Source: Sterolibacterium sp.
GTDB lineage: Bacteria; Pseudomonadota; Gammaproteobacteria; Burkholderiales; Rhodocyclaceae
Direction: 5' to 3'
Length of the DNA: 56,083 nt
Assembly: GCA_019105045.1 (NCBI GenBank)
Contig: JAHRWT010000070.1
Location: 1 to 56,083 of the forward strand
Shown here: piece by piece, positions 7,267-17,468 of the stretch
Layout of the letters: each line of letters opens with the position of its first letter
Position numbering within the stretch: position 1 is the stretch's first letter
Translations under genes and position numbers: made by a program
The notes under the pieces: generated by a model
What the model was told of the DNA's origin: nothing
The model's database searches: none
What the model saw: only the letters and a program-made list of their open reading frames with translations

Positions 7267-8895
7267 ATGAGCAAAGCCAGAACCTTCAACCTTGCCGATC
7301 TGTTCAGTCTGGTCGTTGAAGCTGTGCCAGAACGTGAAGCCATCGTCTGTGGCGAGCGCCGTCTGACCTATCAACAGATCGAAGATCGCGCCAGCGGCCT
7401 GGCGCGCTGGCTGCGGGCCAAGGGGGTGAAGGCGGGTGATACCGTGGGCATTCACGCCTACAACGGCAATGAATTCATCGAAGCCTGCTTTGCGGCTTTC
7501 AAGCTCAAGGCGGTGCCGGTCAATGTGAACTACCGCTACACCAGCGATGAGTTGCGCTATCTCTACGACAACGCCGATCTCAAGGCACTGATTTTTGAAG
7601 CCGAGCTGGAAGAACAGAATCTGGGTGCCCTGGATGCAGCCCCCAATCTGAGCGCCATTGCCCGCATGCACGGCCAGGGCGCATCCCGTATCGACGGCGC
7701 GGTTGATTACGAAACGGCCATTACCTTGGAATCCGGTTCACTGGATGACATCCCGCTGGCAGATGATGACCAGATTCTGCTCTATACCGGCGGCACCACC
7801 GGGATGCCCAAAGGCGTGATCTGGCCGCACAAGGCATTGTTCTATGCGGGTTTCGGTGGTGGCGGCGGCTTCACACCGGATGGTCCGATCACCCGGCCGG
7901 AAGAAATTGTCGATCGCGTCCATGCCGGTATGCACATCAAACTGCTGCCCACCGCCCCATTGATGCACGGTGCCGGCCTGTGGGCCAGTTTGATCGGCCT
8001 GTATGGCGGCAACACCATTTATCTGGACCCCAATCCCGGCTTCAATGCCGAGCGTGCGCTGGATACCCTGTCCAGCGAACAAATCAACGTACTGACCATC
8101 GTGGGCGATGCCATGGGTATTCCGCTGGTCGATGCTCTGCGCGCCCATCCCGGCCGTTGGGATCTGTCCAGCCTGATCGCCATCTCCTCAGCCAGTGCCC
8201 TGTTCTCGGAGCATATCCAGGACGCTCTGCGCGAACTGATTTCACCCTATATCAACCTGGTCAACAGCATGGGCTCGTCCGAAACCGGGCAAGCCGGCGT
8301 CAGCCGCGAAGCGCCCAAGGAAGGTTTGATTCAGCTGGTGCGCAACGAAACCTGCGATGTGGCCATCCTCGACGCAACGCCGCCGCGCTTTGCCAAGCCG
8401 GGTGAAACCGGCATTCTGGTGCGCATGGGCCACCTGCCGCTGGGCTATTTCAAGGACCCGGCCAAGACCGCTGCCACCTTTACCGAAATCGATGGCAAGC
8501 GCTGCTCGATTTCCGGCGACATTGCCCGTCTGGACGAAGGCGACAGCATCGTGGTCTTTGGCCGCGATTCGCAGTGCATCAACACCGGCGGCGAGAAGGT
8601 ATTCACCGAAGAAGTCGAAGAAGCCATTCGCTCCTACGCTGGCGTGATTGATGCCGTGGTGATCGGCGTGACCGATGCCCGCTGGGGCCAGAAAGTGGTT
8701 GGCGTAGTGGCGCTGCGTCATGGCGAAGCCGCTGACGATGCCGCCGCCGAAGCCATCCGCACCCACGTGCGTGGTCAGCTGGCAGGCTACAAAGTGCCCA
8801 AGGACGTTGTTTTCGTACCTGAAATCAAACGCACGCCGGTTGGCAAAGCCGATTACGTCTGGGCCAAGCAAACGGCCGAAGCAGCGCTGAACTAA
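7267..8895 (+). CDS. Acyl-CoA synthetase, FadD19-like (AMP-forming)
   Basis: A 542-residue ANL-superfamily ligase that activates a carboxylic acid to an acyl-adenylate and then a CoA thioester. The P-loop is in LLYTGGTTGMPKGV, the SMGSSETG region fits motif A5, and the C-terminal domain has INTGGEKVFTEEVE and the catalytic lysine region KRTPVGKADY. The overall pattern (NVNYRYTSDELRYLYDNAD, GDAMGIPLVDAL) resembles mycobacterial FadD19/FadD17-type ligases, which act on steroid side chains, more than long-chain FadD. The substrate is inference. The ATG at 7267 follows GGAGAAGTT. No beta-oxidation gene is adjacent. Confidence 0.85.
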   Translation: MSKARTFNLADLFSLVVEAVPEREAIVCGERRLTYQQIEDRASGLARWLRAKGVKAGDTVGIHAYNGNEFIEACFAAFKLKAVPVNVNYRYTSDELRYLYDNADLKALIFEAELEEQNLGALDAAPNLSAIARMHGQGASRIDGAVDYETAITLESGSLDDIPLADDDQILLYTGGTTGMPKGVIWPHKALFYAGFGGGGGFTPDGPITRPEEIVDRVHAGMHIKLLPTAPLMHGAGLWASLIGLYGGNTIYLDPNPGFNAERALDTLSSEQINVLTIVGDAMGIPLVDALRAHPGRWDLSSLIAISSASALFSEHIQDALRELISPYINLVNSMGSSETGQAGVSREAPKEGLIQLVRNETCDVAILDATPPRFAKPGETGILVRMGHLPLGYFKDPAKTAATFTEIDGKRCSISGDIARLDEGDSIVVFGRDSQCINTGGEKVFTEEVEEAIRSYAGVIDAVVIGVTDARWGQKVVGVVALRHGEAADDAAAEAIRTHVRGQLAGYKVPKDVVFVPEIKRTPVGKADYVWAKQTAEAALN

Positions 8896-8940
8896 GGCAA
8901 CCTCACAAGCGGTGATACGTCATGTGCCATGAGTCATGCG

Positions 8941-8968
8941 GGCTGGAGCAACATAGTCGCTCCCAGCC
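8941..8968 (+). terminator. Hairpin downstream of the acyl-CoA synthetase
   Basis: GGCTGGAGC and GCTCCCAGCC pair with one bulged base, 45 bases after the stop codon. No T-run follows directly. It may stop or stabilise the transcript before argB; function is uncertain. Confidence 0.35.
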
Positions 8969-9043
8969 TCATTCAGCCTCATTCCACCGCATCAAGCACC
9001 ACCCGCGAGTCTTGATTTTTTCCTCTCACCGATCCGTTTTTGA

Positions 9044-9943
<900 letters not shown>

Positions 9944-10015
9944 CGACGAACGCGGGCCGCAAGCCATTGCAATACGCCTCGGCCGGACCGCTTCATCGAT
10001 CCTGACTCCTGCACC

Positions 10016-10702
10016 ATGGCTACGTCGTCTTCCATCACCTGGCTGATCGATCTCGACAACACTTTGCACGACGCCACGCCGCATATCTTTCCGCAAATCC
10101 ACCGCGACATGACGGCCTATGTCGCACGCAGCCTGCAGCTGCCTCATGCCGCAGCCGACCAGTTGCGTCTGGATTACTGGCAGCGTTATGGCGCGACCCT
10201 GGTCGGCATGATGCGCCATCATGATACCGATCCGCACGACTTCCTCTGGCAGACCCACCAGTTTCCCGCACTGGCTGACATGTTGGTGTTCGAACAGCAG
10301 CTGGCCCGCAGTCTGCAGCAGCTGCCGGGGCGGAAAATACTGTTCACCAACTCGCCGCAGCACTACGCCGAAGCCATACTCGAGGCCATCGGTATCCGCC
10401 CGCTGTTCGATGCGCTCTACGCCATCGAAGCCCTGCAGTTTCACCCCAAGCCGGATGTCGCCAGTTTTCTGCATCTGCTGCAACAGGAAGCCCTGCCCGC
10501 TGCGCACTGCGTGATGATCGAAGACAGCGCGGCCAATCTGCATACCGCCAAGACGCTGGGGATGCAGACCGTGCTGATCAATACGGATCAGCAACGTGAC
10601 CTGGCCACGCCGGACTGGGTCGACCTGCGAATAGAATCTCTGCAGGAATTACCGCACCATCTGGATCAATTGCGCCGTGACGATCCTGGCGCAAGCGACT
10701 GA
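10016..10702 (+). CDS. Pyrimidine 5'-nucleotidase (HAD superfamily)
   Basis: A 228-residue HAD-type phosphatase. Motif I is IDLDNTLHDA, with nucleophile Asp12 and Asp14. Motif II is the Thr in ILFTNSP, motif III is the Lys in HPKPD, and motif IV is MIEDSAANL. The SDT1-like arrangement and the position next to argB are typical of the group annotated as pyrimidine 5'-nucleotidases, which dephosphorylate UMP/CMP. The exact substrate is family-based. It begins 72 bases after argB, and slmA starts 29 bases after its end, so co-transcription is likely. Confidence 0.85.
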   Translation: MATSSSITWLIDLDNTLHDATPHIFPQIHRDMTAYVARSLQLPHAAADQLRLDYWQRYGATLVGMMRHHDTDPHDFLWQTHQFPALADMLVFEQQLARSLQQLPGRKILFTNSPQHYAEAILEAIGIRPLFDALYAIEALQFHPKPDVASFLHLLQQEALPAAHCVMIEDSAANLHTAKTLGMQTVLINTDQQRDLATPDWVDLRIESLQELPHHLDQLRRDDPGASD

Positions 10703-10731
10703 ATCCGCCCCACCCGTCTTCAAGGAACGAT

Positions 10732-11304
10732 ATGGCCAGCAAAACAGGCGAACGCAAACTGCAGATCCTGCAAGTCATCGCAGAAATGCTGCAGGACCCT
10801 GCCGCTGAAAAAATCACCACCGCCGCCCTGGCCAAGCGCCTGGACGTCTCCGAGGCCGCGCTCTACCGCCATTTCGCCAGCAAGGCGCAGATGTTCGAAG
10901 GCCTGATCGAATTCATCGAATCCAGCCTGTTTACCCTGATCAACCAGATCAGCGCCGAAGAAGAACAAGGGCTGCGCCAGACGCAGATGATCCTGTCGCT
11001 GCTGCTGGGCTTTGCCGAAAAAAACCGTGGTCTGACCCGTGTTTTGATCGGCGATGCCCTGGTCAACGAAAACGCCCGCCTGCAACTGCGCATCAACCAG
11101 CTGCTTGATCGCGTCGAAGCCTCACTTCGTCAAGCCCTGCGCCTGGCCGTCAGCCAAGGGGCGCTACCCGCCGAACACGACACCCTCGCCCACGCCAACA
11201 TCCTGCGCTGCCATGTGCTGGGACGCTGGCACCTGTTCGTCAAAAGCGGTTTCAAGCAAGCCCCCTCCGCCCTCTGGCAACAGCAGTTGCGCTTGTTGAT
11301 CTGA
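10732..11304 (+). CDS. slmA: Nucleoid occlusion factor SlmA (TetR family)
   Basis: A 190-residue TetR-fold DNA-binding protein. The helix-turn-helix is in ITTAALAKRLDVSEAALYRHFASKAQMFEGLI. In E. coli SlmA binds chromosomal sites and blocks FtsZ ring formation over the nucleoid. The helical C-terminal half, with GLTRVLIGDALVNENARLQLRINQLLDR, matches SlmA rather than drug-responsive TetR regulators. The gene order argB / nucleotidase / slmA supports it. The 236 bases that follow up to hemB hold no gene I can support. Confidence 0.87.
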   Translation: MASKTGERKLQILQVIAEMLQDPAAEKITTAALAKRLDVSEAALYRHFASKAQMFEGLIEFIESSLFTLINQISAEEEQGLRQTQMILSLLLGFAEKNRGLTRVLIGDALVNENARLQLRINQLLDRVEASLRQALRLAVSQGALPAEHDTLAHANILRCHVLGRWHLFVKSGFKQAPSALWQQQLRLLI

Positions 11305-11450
11305 CCACAGCAAACACTGAACAGAGGCAAGCAAGGGCGATCTTGTCACCAAGGAGGCGCGGCGCGAATCATCCCGCCGCATCCCTCTGCGGATTTGCCG
11401 CGATCGGCGCGGTTTACATGGCGGCGATGCGCCTCCTCGCAAGCGCACTG

Positions 11451-11474
11451 CACATTGCACATCACATTGCACAT
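11451..11474. repeat. Two tandem copies of a 12-bp unit between slmA and hemB
   Basis: CACATTGCACAT occurs twice in direct succession, with partial copies at both sides. It lies in the gap between the convergent slmA and hemB genes. No function is evident. Confidence 0.7.
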
Positions 11475-11540
11475 TGCGCGACGTTTTGCTGCTCACCCTG
11501 CCTCGTTCGAAGTCAAACGCCGCGCAGCGTCTGCTGACCA

Positions 11541-12602
<1,062 letters not shown>

Positions 12603-12677
12603 TCAGCAACACCCACCGCCATTTGGCGATGGTTGCTACCGTCCCCGTCTCCCGCCTTGGGTGGGTCACTTGTTTTC

Positions 12678-12683
12678 ATTCTA
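12678..12683 (-). promoter_or_regulatory. Possible -10 box of hemB
   Basis: TAGAAT read on the minus strand, 123 bases upstream of the hemB ATG; no matching -35 element is seen. If used, the leader would include the hairpin at 12605-12637. Confidence 0.35.
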
Positions 12684-12699
12684 GCGAATCAGGTGTGAT

Positions 12700-12735
12700 G
12701 CTCCCGCTTTCACCCATAGCCGGGAGCCATTTTTT
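12700..12735 (+). terminator. Intrinsic terminator with no plus-strand gene before it
   Basis: GCTCCCG pairs with CGGGAGC across a 14-base loop, followed by CA and six Ts. The orientation is plus, while both flanking genes (hemB, engB) are on the minus strand, which is the main argument for a plus-strand RNA here. Confidence 0.6.
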
Positions 12736-12775
12736 CTCATGGGCATGGGGTATTCGTTCGGTGGCAGCAGGTCAA

Positions 12776-13513
12776 TCAGTCAGGGTATATTTTGAGACGG
12801 CATGGGCCGATGACATAGTCGGGTTGGCGATCCTGCTCATCGTCGGATGCTGATTGCTCGGCTTTTTGTTCCGTTGCCGGCTCGTTTGTGAGGGTCAGGC
12901 GCTCCCAGTTGGCCAGCCATTGGCCAATCACGGTTTCAGCTTCGGCAATCCCCGTTTTTTTCAGGCTGGAAAATAGCTGCACGGTAATTTGATCACCGTA
13001 AATTTCCACTGCCTGACGTACCGCTCGCAGCGTCTTGCTGGCTTCCTGGCGACTCAGTTTATCTGCCTTGCTCAGCAGAATGTGGATCGGGTTGGCGGTG
13101 GGCAGAAACCAGTCGATCATCTGCAGATCCAGTTCGGTCAGCGGGCGGCGGGCGTCCATGATCATCACCAGGCCGATCAGGTTTTCCCGCTGCTTGAGAT
13201 AGTGCTCAAGCAGATTGGCCCAGCTGCGACGGATGGCCTCGGGCACGGCGGCATAGCCATAACCGGGCAAATCGACCAGGCGCGCGCCATTGGGCAGACG
13301 AAAGAAATTGATCAACTGGGTGCGCCCGGGTGTCTTGCTGACAAAGGCCAGTCGGGTATGCCCTGCCAGCGTGTTCAGCGCACTCGACTTGCCAGCATTC
13401 GAACGACCGACAAAAGCGATTTCCGGAGTATCCGCCAGGGCGGGGGGCAGACCACCGGGCTTGGCGATCGATGTTTCAAAAGCGGCGTGACGAAACAAAT
13501 GGTGTGTAGACAT
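12776..13513 (-). CDS. engB: Ribosome biogenesis GTPase EngB (YihA/YsxC)
   Basis: A 245-residue TrmE-Era-EngA-EngB-type GTPase needed for large ribosomal subunit assembly and cell division. The P-loop is GRSNAGKS at 36-43, the DLPGYG of G3 follows, and LSKADKLS is G4. The ATG at 13513 gives the expected short N-terminus before the P-loop; longer readings run into the divergent cytochrome region. The ribosome site is weak. A tail of about 30 charged residues after the G domain is longer than in E. coli. The pairing with a divergent cytochrome c4 gene is typical of betaproteobacteria. Confidence 0.93.
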   Translation of the reverse strand: MSTHHLFRHAAFETSIAKPGGLPPALADTPEIAFVGRSNAGKSSALNTLAGHTRLAFVSKTPGRTQLINFFRLPNGARLVDLPGYGYAAVPEAIRRSWANLLEHYLKQRENLIGLVMIMDARRPLTELDLQMIDWFLPTANPIHILLSKADKLSRQEASKTLRAVRQAVEIYGDQITVQLFSSLKKTGIAEAETVIGQWLANWERLTLTNEPATEQKAEQSASDDEQDRQPDYVIGPCRLKIYPD

Positions 13514-13609
13514 GAGCGATGACTGATGACCGCAGGTCTCGCCACAGAAGGCAAGCAGCGCACAAAAGAGGATGCCAGGTGCAGCAGAAAGAAACTGCGG
13601 CAGGGAAGA

Positions 13610-13618
13610 TGGTATAGA
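13610..13618 (+). promoter_or_regulatory. Extended -10 promoter of cytochrome c4
   Basis: TGGTATAGA fits TGnTATAAT with one -10 mismatch, 40 bases upstream of the cytochrome ATG. No convincing -35 element, as is common for extended -10 promoters. Confidence 0.5.
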
Positions 13619-13658
13619 ATAGCAGGGTTTAGCAATCCCAGACTCGAGGAATTCCACA

Positions 13659-14336
13659 ATGAAACGCCTTTCGTTGCTGACGGCTGTTGCAGTCGCCGTC
13701 TCCCTTGTTTCCCTGTCACTCCCGGCTGCGGCACAGACCACCAAGTCCAAGGCAGACCCGGCCAAGGGCAAGGAGATTGTGGGCACGGTCTGCGTGGCCT
13801 GCCACAGCATGGATGGCAACAGCGAAATTTCGGCAAACCCCAAACTTGCCGGCCAGCACGCCGAATACCTCCTCAAGCAGATGCGCGAATTCAAGAGTGT
13901 CGATGGCGCAACGCCCATCCGGGTCAATGCCATCATGAACGGCATGATTGCCGCTTACGATGATGCCCAGATGCGCGACATCGCGGCTTATCTGTCCGCC
14001 CAACGACTGAAGCCGGAAACAGCCACCAATCGCGAAACCGTCGAGCTCGGTCAGCGCCTCTATCGTGCAGGCGATGCCAGCAAGGGGCTGCCGGCCTGTA
14101 TTGGCTGTCACGGCCCCACGGGCACCGGTATGCCAGCACAATTCCCACGTATTGGCGGTCAATTTGCCGACTACATCGCCGCCCAGTTGCACAATTTCCG
14201 CACAGGCGCAGAAGCCACCGAGCCCTCTGACGAAGCGCGCACCAACGACCCGGAAAAAATGATGCGCATGGTGGCCGCCAAGATGTCCGACAAGGAAATT
14301 GCCGCCGTGGCCGATTACATCGCCGGATTGCGCTGA
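13659..14336 (+). CDS. Dihaem cytochrome c4
   Basis: A 225-residue exported dihaem electron carrier. A signal peptide of about 25 residues ends in PAAA-Q. Two haem c sites are CVACH (45-49) and CIGCH (147-151), each in a similar domain with a distal Met region (KQMREFKS, IMNGM; MMRMVAAKMSD). Cytochrome c4 passes electrons from the bc1 complex to terminal oxidases or denitrification enzymes in the periplasm, from family knowledge. Upstream is the extended -10 promoter; downstream is a good terminator, so it is probably a single-gene unit. Confidence 0.93.
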   Translation: MKRLSLLTAVAVAVSLVSLSLPAAAQTTKSKADPAKGKEIVGTVCVACHSMDGNSEISANPKLAGQHAEYLLKQMREFKSVDGATPIRVNAIMNGMIAAYDDAQMRDIAAYLSAQRLKPETATNRETVELGQRLYRAGDASKGLPACIGCHGPTGTGMPAQFPRIGGQFADYIAAQLHNFRTGAEATEPSDEARTNDPEKMMRMVAAKMSDKEIAAVADYIAGLR

Positions 14337-14377
14337 ACCCACCCACCGGCCGGCCCCTCGGGCAAAACATCCCATTC

Positions 14378-14404
14378 AAAGGGCGGCGACAACCGCCCTT
14401 TTTT
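14378..14404 (+). terminator. Intrinsic terminator of cytochrome c4
   Basis: GGGCGG pairs with CCGCCC across a six-base loop and is followed by six Ts, preceded by an A-run. It sits 42 bases after the cytochrome stop codon. Confidence 0.85.
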
Positions 14405-14523
14405 CATGGCATTTTTGTGGCATTTTCACCGGTTGTACCGGCCATCGGCGCCCTGAACGAAGCGCGCCGCTTGCCTGCACATCCGCTAAACTGGGCGCTG
14501 TTGCAGACTCATGAAACACGGCC

Positions 14524-15243
14524 ATGACAGCGCCCACCCGAACAGAAACCGCCCCAGCAACACACACCCACCAGCCAACGCCTCACTGGCTTGGCTGGCT
14601 GAAATGGCTGTTGTTCATCGCCTGCCTGTTGCCCGTTGCCGATCTTGCCTTGCGCCTGCTGCAAGGCACGCTGGCCCAGACCACGGCAGATCCGGCAGAA
14701 TTCACGACGCGCACCCTGGGCGCCTGGGCATTCCGCTTTTTGCTGCTCACACTGGCCATCTCACCTCTGCGCCGCCTTCTCGGCTGGCACTGGCTGCTGC
14801 GCCTGCGCCGCATGTTGGGACTCTTTGTGTTTTTCTATGCCCTGCTGCATCTGGCAAGTTATCTCTGGTACGAACATCGCCTGGCCTGGCCGGAAATTGC
14901 AAATGACATCGTCCGCCATCCGCTCATTACCCTGGGTGTGGCGGCCTTCATTCTGCTGCTGCCGCTGGCGGCCACATCAAACAAACACATGGTGCGACGA
15001 CTGGGCGGACAACGCTGGCAGGAACTGCACCGCTCGCTGTACCTGATTGCCCTGTTCGTGCTGGTGCATTACTGGGCGCAGACCGAAGATGATGTGCGAC
15101 ATACCGTACTGCATGTCGTGATTCTCTTGAGCTTGCTGGCTATCCGCGCCTGGTGGCGCGCGCAGGAACGGCGCCGCCAGCTGACAGCCCTCCCGCCGCC
15201 TTACAAGCCACGCGGCAAGGTGATTCCGATCAATCCTCGCTGA
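14524..15243 (+). CDS. msrQ: Haem-binding membrane subunit MsrQ (YedZ family)
   Basis: A 239-residue inner-membrane cytochrome-b-type protein with about six hydrophobic helices. The family landmarks are RLLGWHWLLRLRRMLGLFVFFYALLHLASYLW-type sequence, with haem-ligand histidines, and RWQELHRSLYLIALFVLVHYWAQ. MsrQ supplies electrons to the periplasmic methionine sulfoxide reductase MsrP. No msrP lies in the window, so the partner must be elsewhere or absent. The 3' end overlaps the convergent 62-codon gene by 14 bases. The N-terminal 25 residues are Thr/Pro/His-rich and probably cytoplasmic. Confidence 0.87.
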   Translation: MTAPTRTETAPATHTHQPTPHWLGWLKWLLFIACLLPVADLALRLLQGTLAQTTADPAEFTTRTLGAWAFRFLLLTLAISPLRRLLGWHWLLRLRRMLGLFVFFYALLHLASYLWYEHRLAWPEIANDIVRHPLITLGVAAFILLLPLAATSNKHMVRRLGGQRWQELHRSLYLIALFVLVHYWAQTEDDVRHTVLHVVILLSLLAIRAWWRAQERRRQLTALPPPYKPRGKVIPINPR

Positions 15244-15418
15244 ACTCACGCCGCCACTGGCTGGATTGCTGCGCCCGCCCACTGCGCTTGTCCTGGCGCT
15301 GGTGGGCACCCCCTTTTCTTTGCAAGGCCGCAACAACATAAGGGTTGCGCGGCTTGATCGATGCTGCCGACTTGAGAGCGATGACGGCCTTGCGCCGGCT
15401 TTTGCGGGCGCGCTTCAT
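15230..15418 (-). CDS. Small basic protein coupled to bioC
   Basis: A 62-residue, strongly basic protein (MKRARKSRRK start) with the segment KPRNPYVVAALQRKGGAHQ. Short proteobacterial proteins with a K-x-R-NP-x-V core followed by RK-x-GAH exist, some assigned to the ArfA ribosome-rescue family, but I cannot confirm membership by eye. Its ATG overlaps the bioC stop codon (ATGA), which argues that it is translated and coupled to bioC. It ends inside the convergent msrQ gene. It may bind RNA or the ribosome given its charge; that is inference. Confidence 0.55.
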   Translation of the reverse strand: MKRARKSRRKAVIALKSAASIKPRNPYVVAALQRKGGAHQRQDKRSGRAQQSSQWRREFSED

Positions 15419-16278
15419 GATGATGCGGTGGGCTTTCTGTCAAAACGGATGATCGCACGTCCATCCGCAATCTGCCGTGGCTCAGGCTTCCAGGCATGAC
15501 CGTAGATGATTTCAAAACTGGCCGGCACCCTATTTTCCGCGCTGCTCATGCCTGCATATTGTCGCAACACCCGCCGCCAGTCACGCCAGGACAGATCGCC
15601 CAGCAGGGCATTGCGACAACCCAGGGCACGTTGATCGCGCAACAGGGTGCGCGGGCTGGTGTAGGTCAGCGTCAGCATTTCCATGTCCATCACCGGATCG
15701 GCGAAACCGGCATCCAGCAACATGTCGCCGACATCGTGCATGTCGAGAAAACTGCGCAAGGGCGGTTCGACCCCGCAAGCCAGGCAGGCCGTGCGCAACT
15801 CCTTCAGCGTATCCGGCCCGAACATGGCAAACATCAGCAAGCCATCCACTTTCAGTACGCGCTGCATTTCTGCAAATGCCTGACGGGGATCGTCCAGCCA
15901 ATGCAGCATCAGATTTGACCAGAGCAAACTCTGACTGCCGCTGGCCAGAGGCAGGGCCTGTACATCAGCACAGAGCGGGCGCGGCAGGCGGCGCGACAGA
16001 CGCTGCCAAAGAGGCGCATGCGTCTGCAATTGCTGCAACATGGGCAGAGCCAGATCGACGGCCACCGGCAGCGCCGCTGGATAACGTCGTTGCAGGGCAC
16101 GGATGCCATCGCCGGTCGCACAGCCGACATCGGCCATGTGGCTGGGCGCCAGACGAATGTATTCGAGGCGCTCTTCCATGCGCCGCCCGGTTTCGCGCGC
16201 CAATACGGCCGCTTCGTCATAGCTGCCGGCCGCACGGGCAAAACTGTCGGCAAGACGACGGTTCATGTCAGGCGCCAT
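15415..16278 (-). CDS. bioC: Malonyl-ACP O-methyltransferase BioC
   Basis: A 287-residue SAM-dependent methyltransferase. The SAM-binding motif is ADVGCATGDG, followed by a class I fold, with the BioC pattern LPLASGSQSLLWSNLMLHWLDDPRQAFAEMQRVLK. BioC methylates malonyl-ACP so that fatty acid synthesis can build the pimelate chain of biotin. It lies 43 bases after bioB on the same strand, which strengthens the assignment. The first codons offer two methionines (M1, M5); the difference is trivial. The small basic gene follows with a 4-base overlap. Confidence 0.9.
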   Translation of the reverse strand: MAPDMNRRLADSFARAAGSYDEAAVLARETGRRMEERLEYIRLAPSHMADVGCATGDGIRALQRRYPAALPVAVDLALPMLQQLQTHAPLWQRLSRRLPRPLCADVQALPLASGSQSLLWSNLMLHWLDDPRQAFAEMQRVLKVDGLLMFAMFGPDTLKELRTACLACGVEPPLRSFLDMHDVGDMLLDAGFADPVMDMEMLTLTYTSPRTLLRDQRALGCRNALLGDLSWRDWRRVLRQYAGMSSAENRVPASFEIIYGHAWKPEPRQIADGRAIIRFDRKPTASS

Positions 16279-16321
16279 GCTGCCCTTGCCTCGACCTGTG
16301 GCCGACCGCCTCTCACCGCCT

Positions 16322-17323
16322 TCAGATGGCCTGCAATCCCAGCCGCTCGAACAGCGCTTCGTCGCGCGAAGCTTCCGGATTGTCGGCAGTCAGCAGCTTG
16401 TCGCCGTAGAAAATGGAATTTGCCCCGGCCAGAAAGCACAGTGCCTGCAGTTCATCGGACATCTGCTGACGGCCGGCAGACAGGCGCACAAAACTGGTCG
16501 GCATGAGAATGCGGGCGCAGGCAATGGTCCGCACGAATTCAAACGGATCGAGAGGCTTGGCATCGGCCAGCGGGGTACCGGGCATCGGCACCAGATTGTT
16601 GATGGGTACCGAGTCCGGTGGCGGATTCATGTTGGCCAGTTCGCACAGCAGATCGGCACGGCCACGCTGCGTTTCACCCATGCCGACAATCCCGCCGCTG
16701 CAAACCTTGATACCGGCCGTACGCACCTTGTCGAGGGTATCGAAGCGGTCAGACTGGGTATGCGTGGAAATGACCCTGATATAGTGTTCCGCCGAAGTAT
16801 CGAGATTGTGATTGTAGTAATCCAGCCCGGCGTCCTTCAGCTCTTCGGCCTGACCAGGCTGCAACATGCCCAGCGTAGCGCAGGTTTCCATGCCCAGCGA
16901 CTTGACTGCCCGGATCATCTCCTTGACCGGCTCCAGATCTTTTTTCTTCGGCCCGCGCCAGGCGGCCCCCATGCAAAAGCGCGAGGCGCCCTTGTCCTTG
17001 GCAGCCTGTGCTGCGGCCAGCACTTCGGCGATAGGCAACAGGGCTTCGCGCTCAAGGCCCGTGGTATAGCGGGCTGATTGCGAACAATAACCGCAATCCT
17101 CGGAACAGCCACCCGTCTTGATCGACAACAGCGTCGAGCGCTGCACGGCATTGGCGTCAAAATTGGCTCGATGCGTCTGTTGAGCGCGATACATCAGATC
17201 GGCAAAGGGCAGCGCAAACAGCGCTTCGACTTCGGCGCGGCTCCAGAAATGACGCGCGGGCACGTTCAAGGCCGCCTCGGCAGGCGCATCGCTCAGAGCA
17301 TCCAGGGCAAGTGATGCAGTCAT
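16322..17323 (-). CDS. bioB: Biotin synthase
   Basis: A 333-residue radical-SAM enzyme that inserts sulfur into dethiobiotin, the last step of biotin synthesis. The radical SAM cluster is Cys73-x3-Cys77-x2-Cys80 in [10 protein letters not shown]. The further conserved CMGAAWRGP and the [11 protein letters not shown] region are present, as is the Arg/Cys set around the [2Fe-2S] site. The ATG at 17323 is chosen over an upstream TTG at 17350 because it is a standard start codon and gives the usual short N-terminus. bioC follows. The promoter region is shared with divergent comF and contains an inverted repeat. Confidence 0.97.
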   Translation of the reverse strand: MTASLALDALSDAPAEAALNVPARHFWSRAEVEALFALPFADLMYRAQQTHRANFDANAVQRSTLLSIKTGGCSEDCGYCSQSARYTTGLEREALLPIAEVLAAAQAAKDKGASRFCMGAAWRGPKKKDLEPVKEMIRAVKSLGMETCATLGMLQPGQAEELKDAGLDYYNHNLDTSAEHYIRVISTHTQSDRFDTLDKVRTAGIKVCSGGIVGMGETQRGRADLLCELANMNPPPDSVPINNLVPMPGTPLADAKPLDPFEFVRTIACARILMPTSFVRLSAGRQQMSDELQALCFLAGANSIFYGDKLLTADNPEASRDEALFERLGLQAI

Positions 17324-17365
17324 GGGAATCCGTCGGGAAAAGTGGGACAAAACAGAAAATCATTC

Positions 17366-17383
17366 ATGGCATAAAATTGCCAT
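17366..17383. promoter_or_regulatory. Inverted repeat in the bioB-comF divergent region
   Basis: ATGGCA and TGCCAT flank TAAAAT, which is close to a -10 box in the comF direction. A perfect 6-bp palindrome around a -10-like core between two divergent genes suggests an operator. It does not match the E. coli BirA box. Repressor unknown. Confidence 0.4.
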
Positions 17384-17468
17384 TTGCATAACCACTTGCC
17401 GCACAGCCAAAGTGGCGACAAGACCGCAATTTTAACCCAGATCGACTCCCTACCCGCACACGCACGGC

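Larger units (their letters stand above)
12605..12735 (+). ncRNA. Candidate structured RNA between hemB and engB
   Basis: Two hairpins can be drawn on the plus strand. The first (12605-12637) pairs AGCAAC with GTTGCT and then CACCGCC with GGCGATG, with one mismatch and a three-base bulge. The second (12700-12727) is followed by six Ts and looks like an intrinsic terminator, yet no plus-strand protein gene precedes it. A small RNA divergent from hemB is one reading. The first hairpin could alternatively act as part of the hemB leader on the minus strand. From memory, an RNA motif named hemB has been described near hemB in betaproteobacteria; whether this matches needs a covariance-model search. 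No clear plus-strand promoter was seen. Confidence 0.4.

Noticed and set aside
11451-11474. CRISPR-like repeats
   Set aside because: Only two 12-bp units in direct contact, no spacers and no cas genes.
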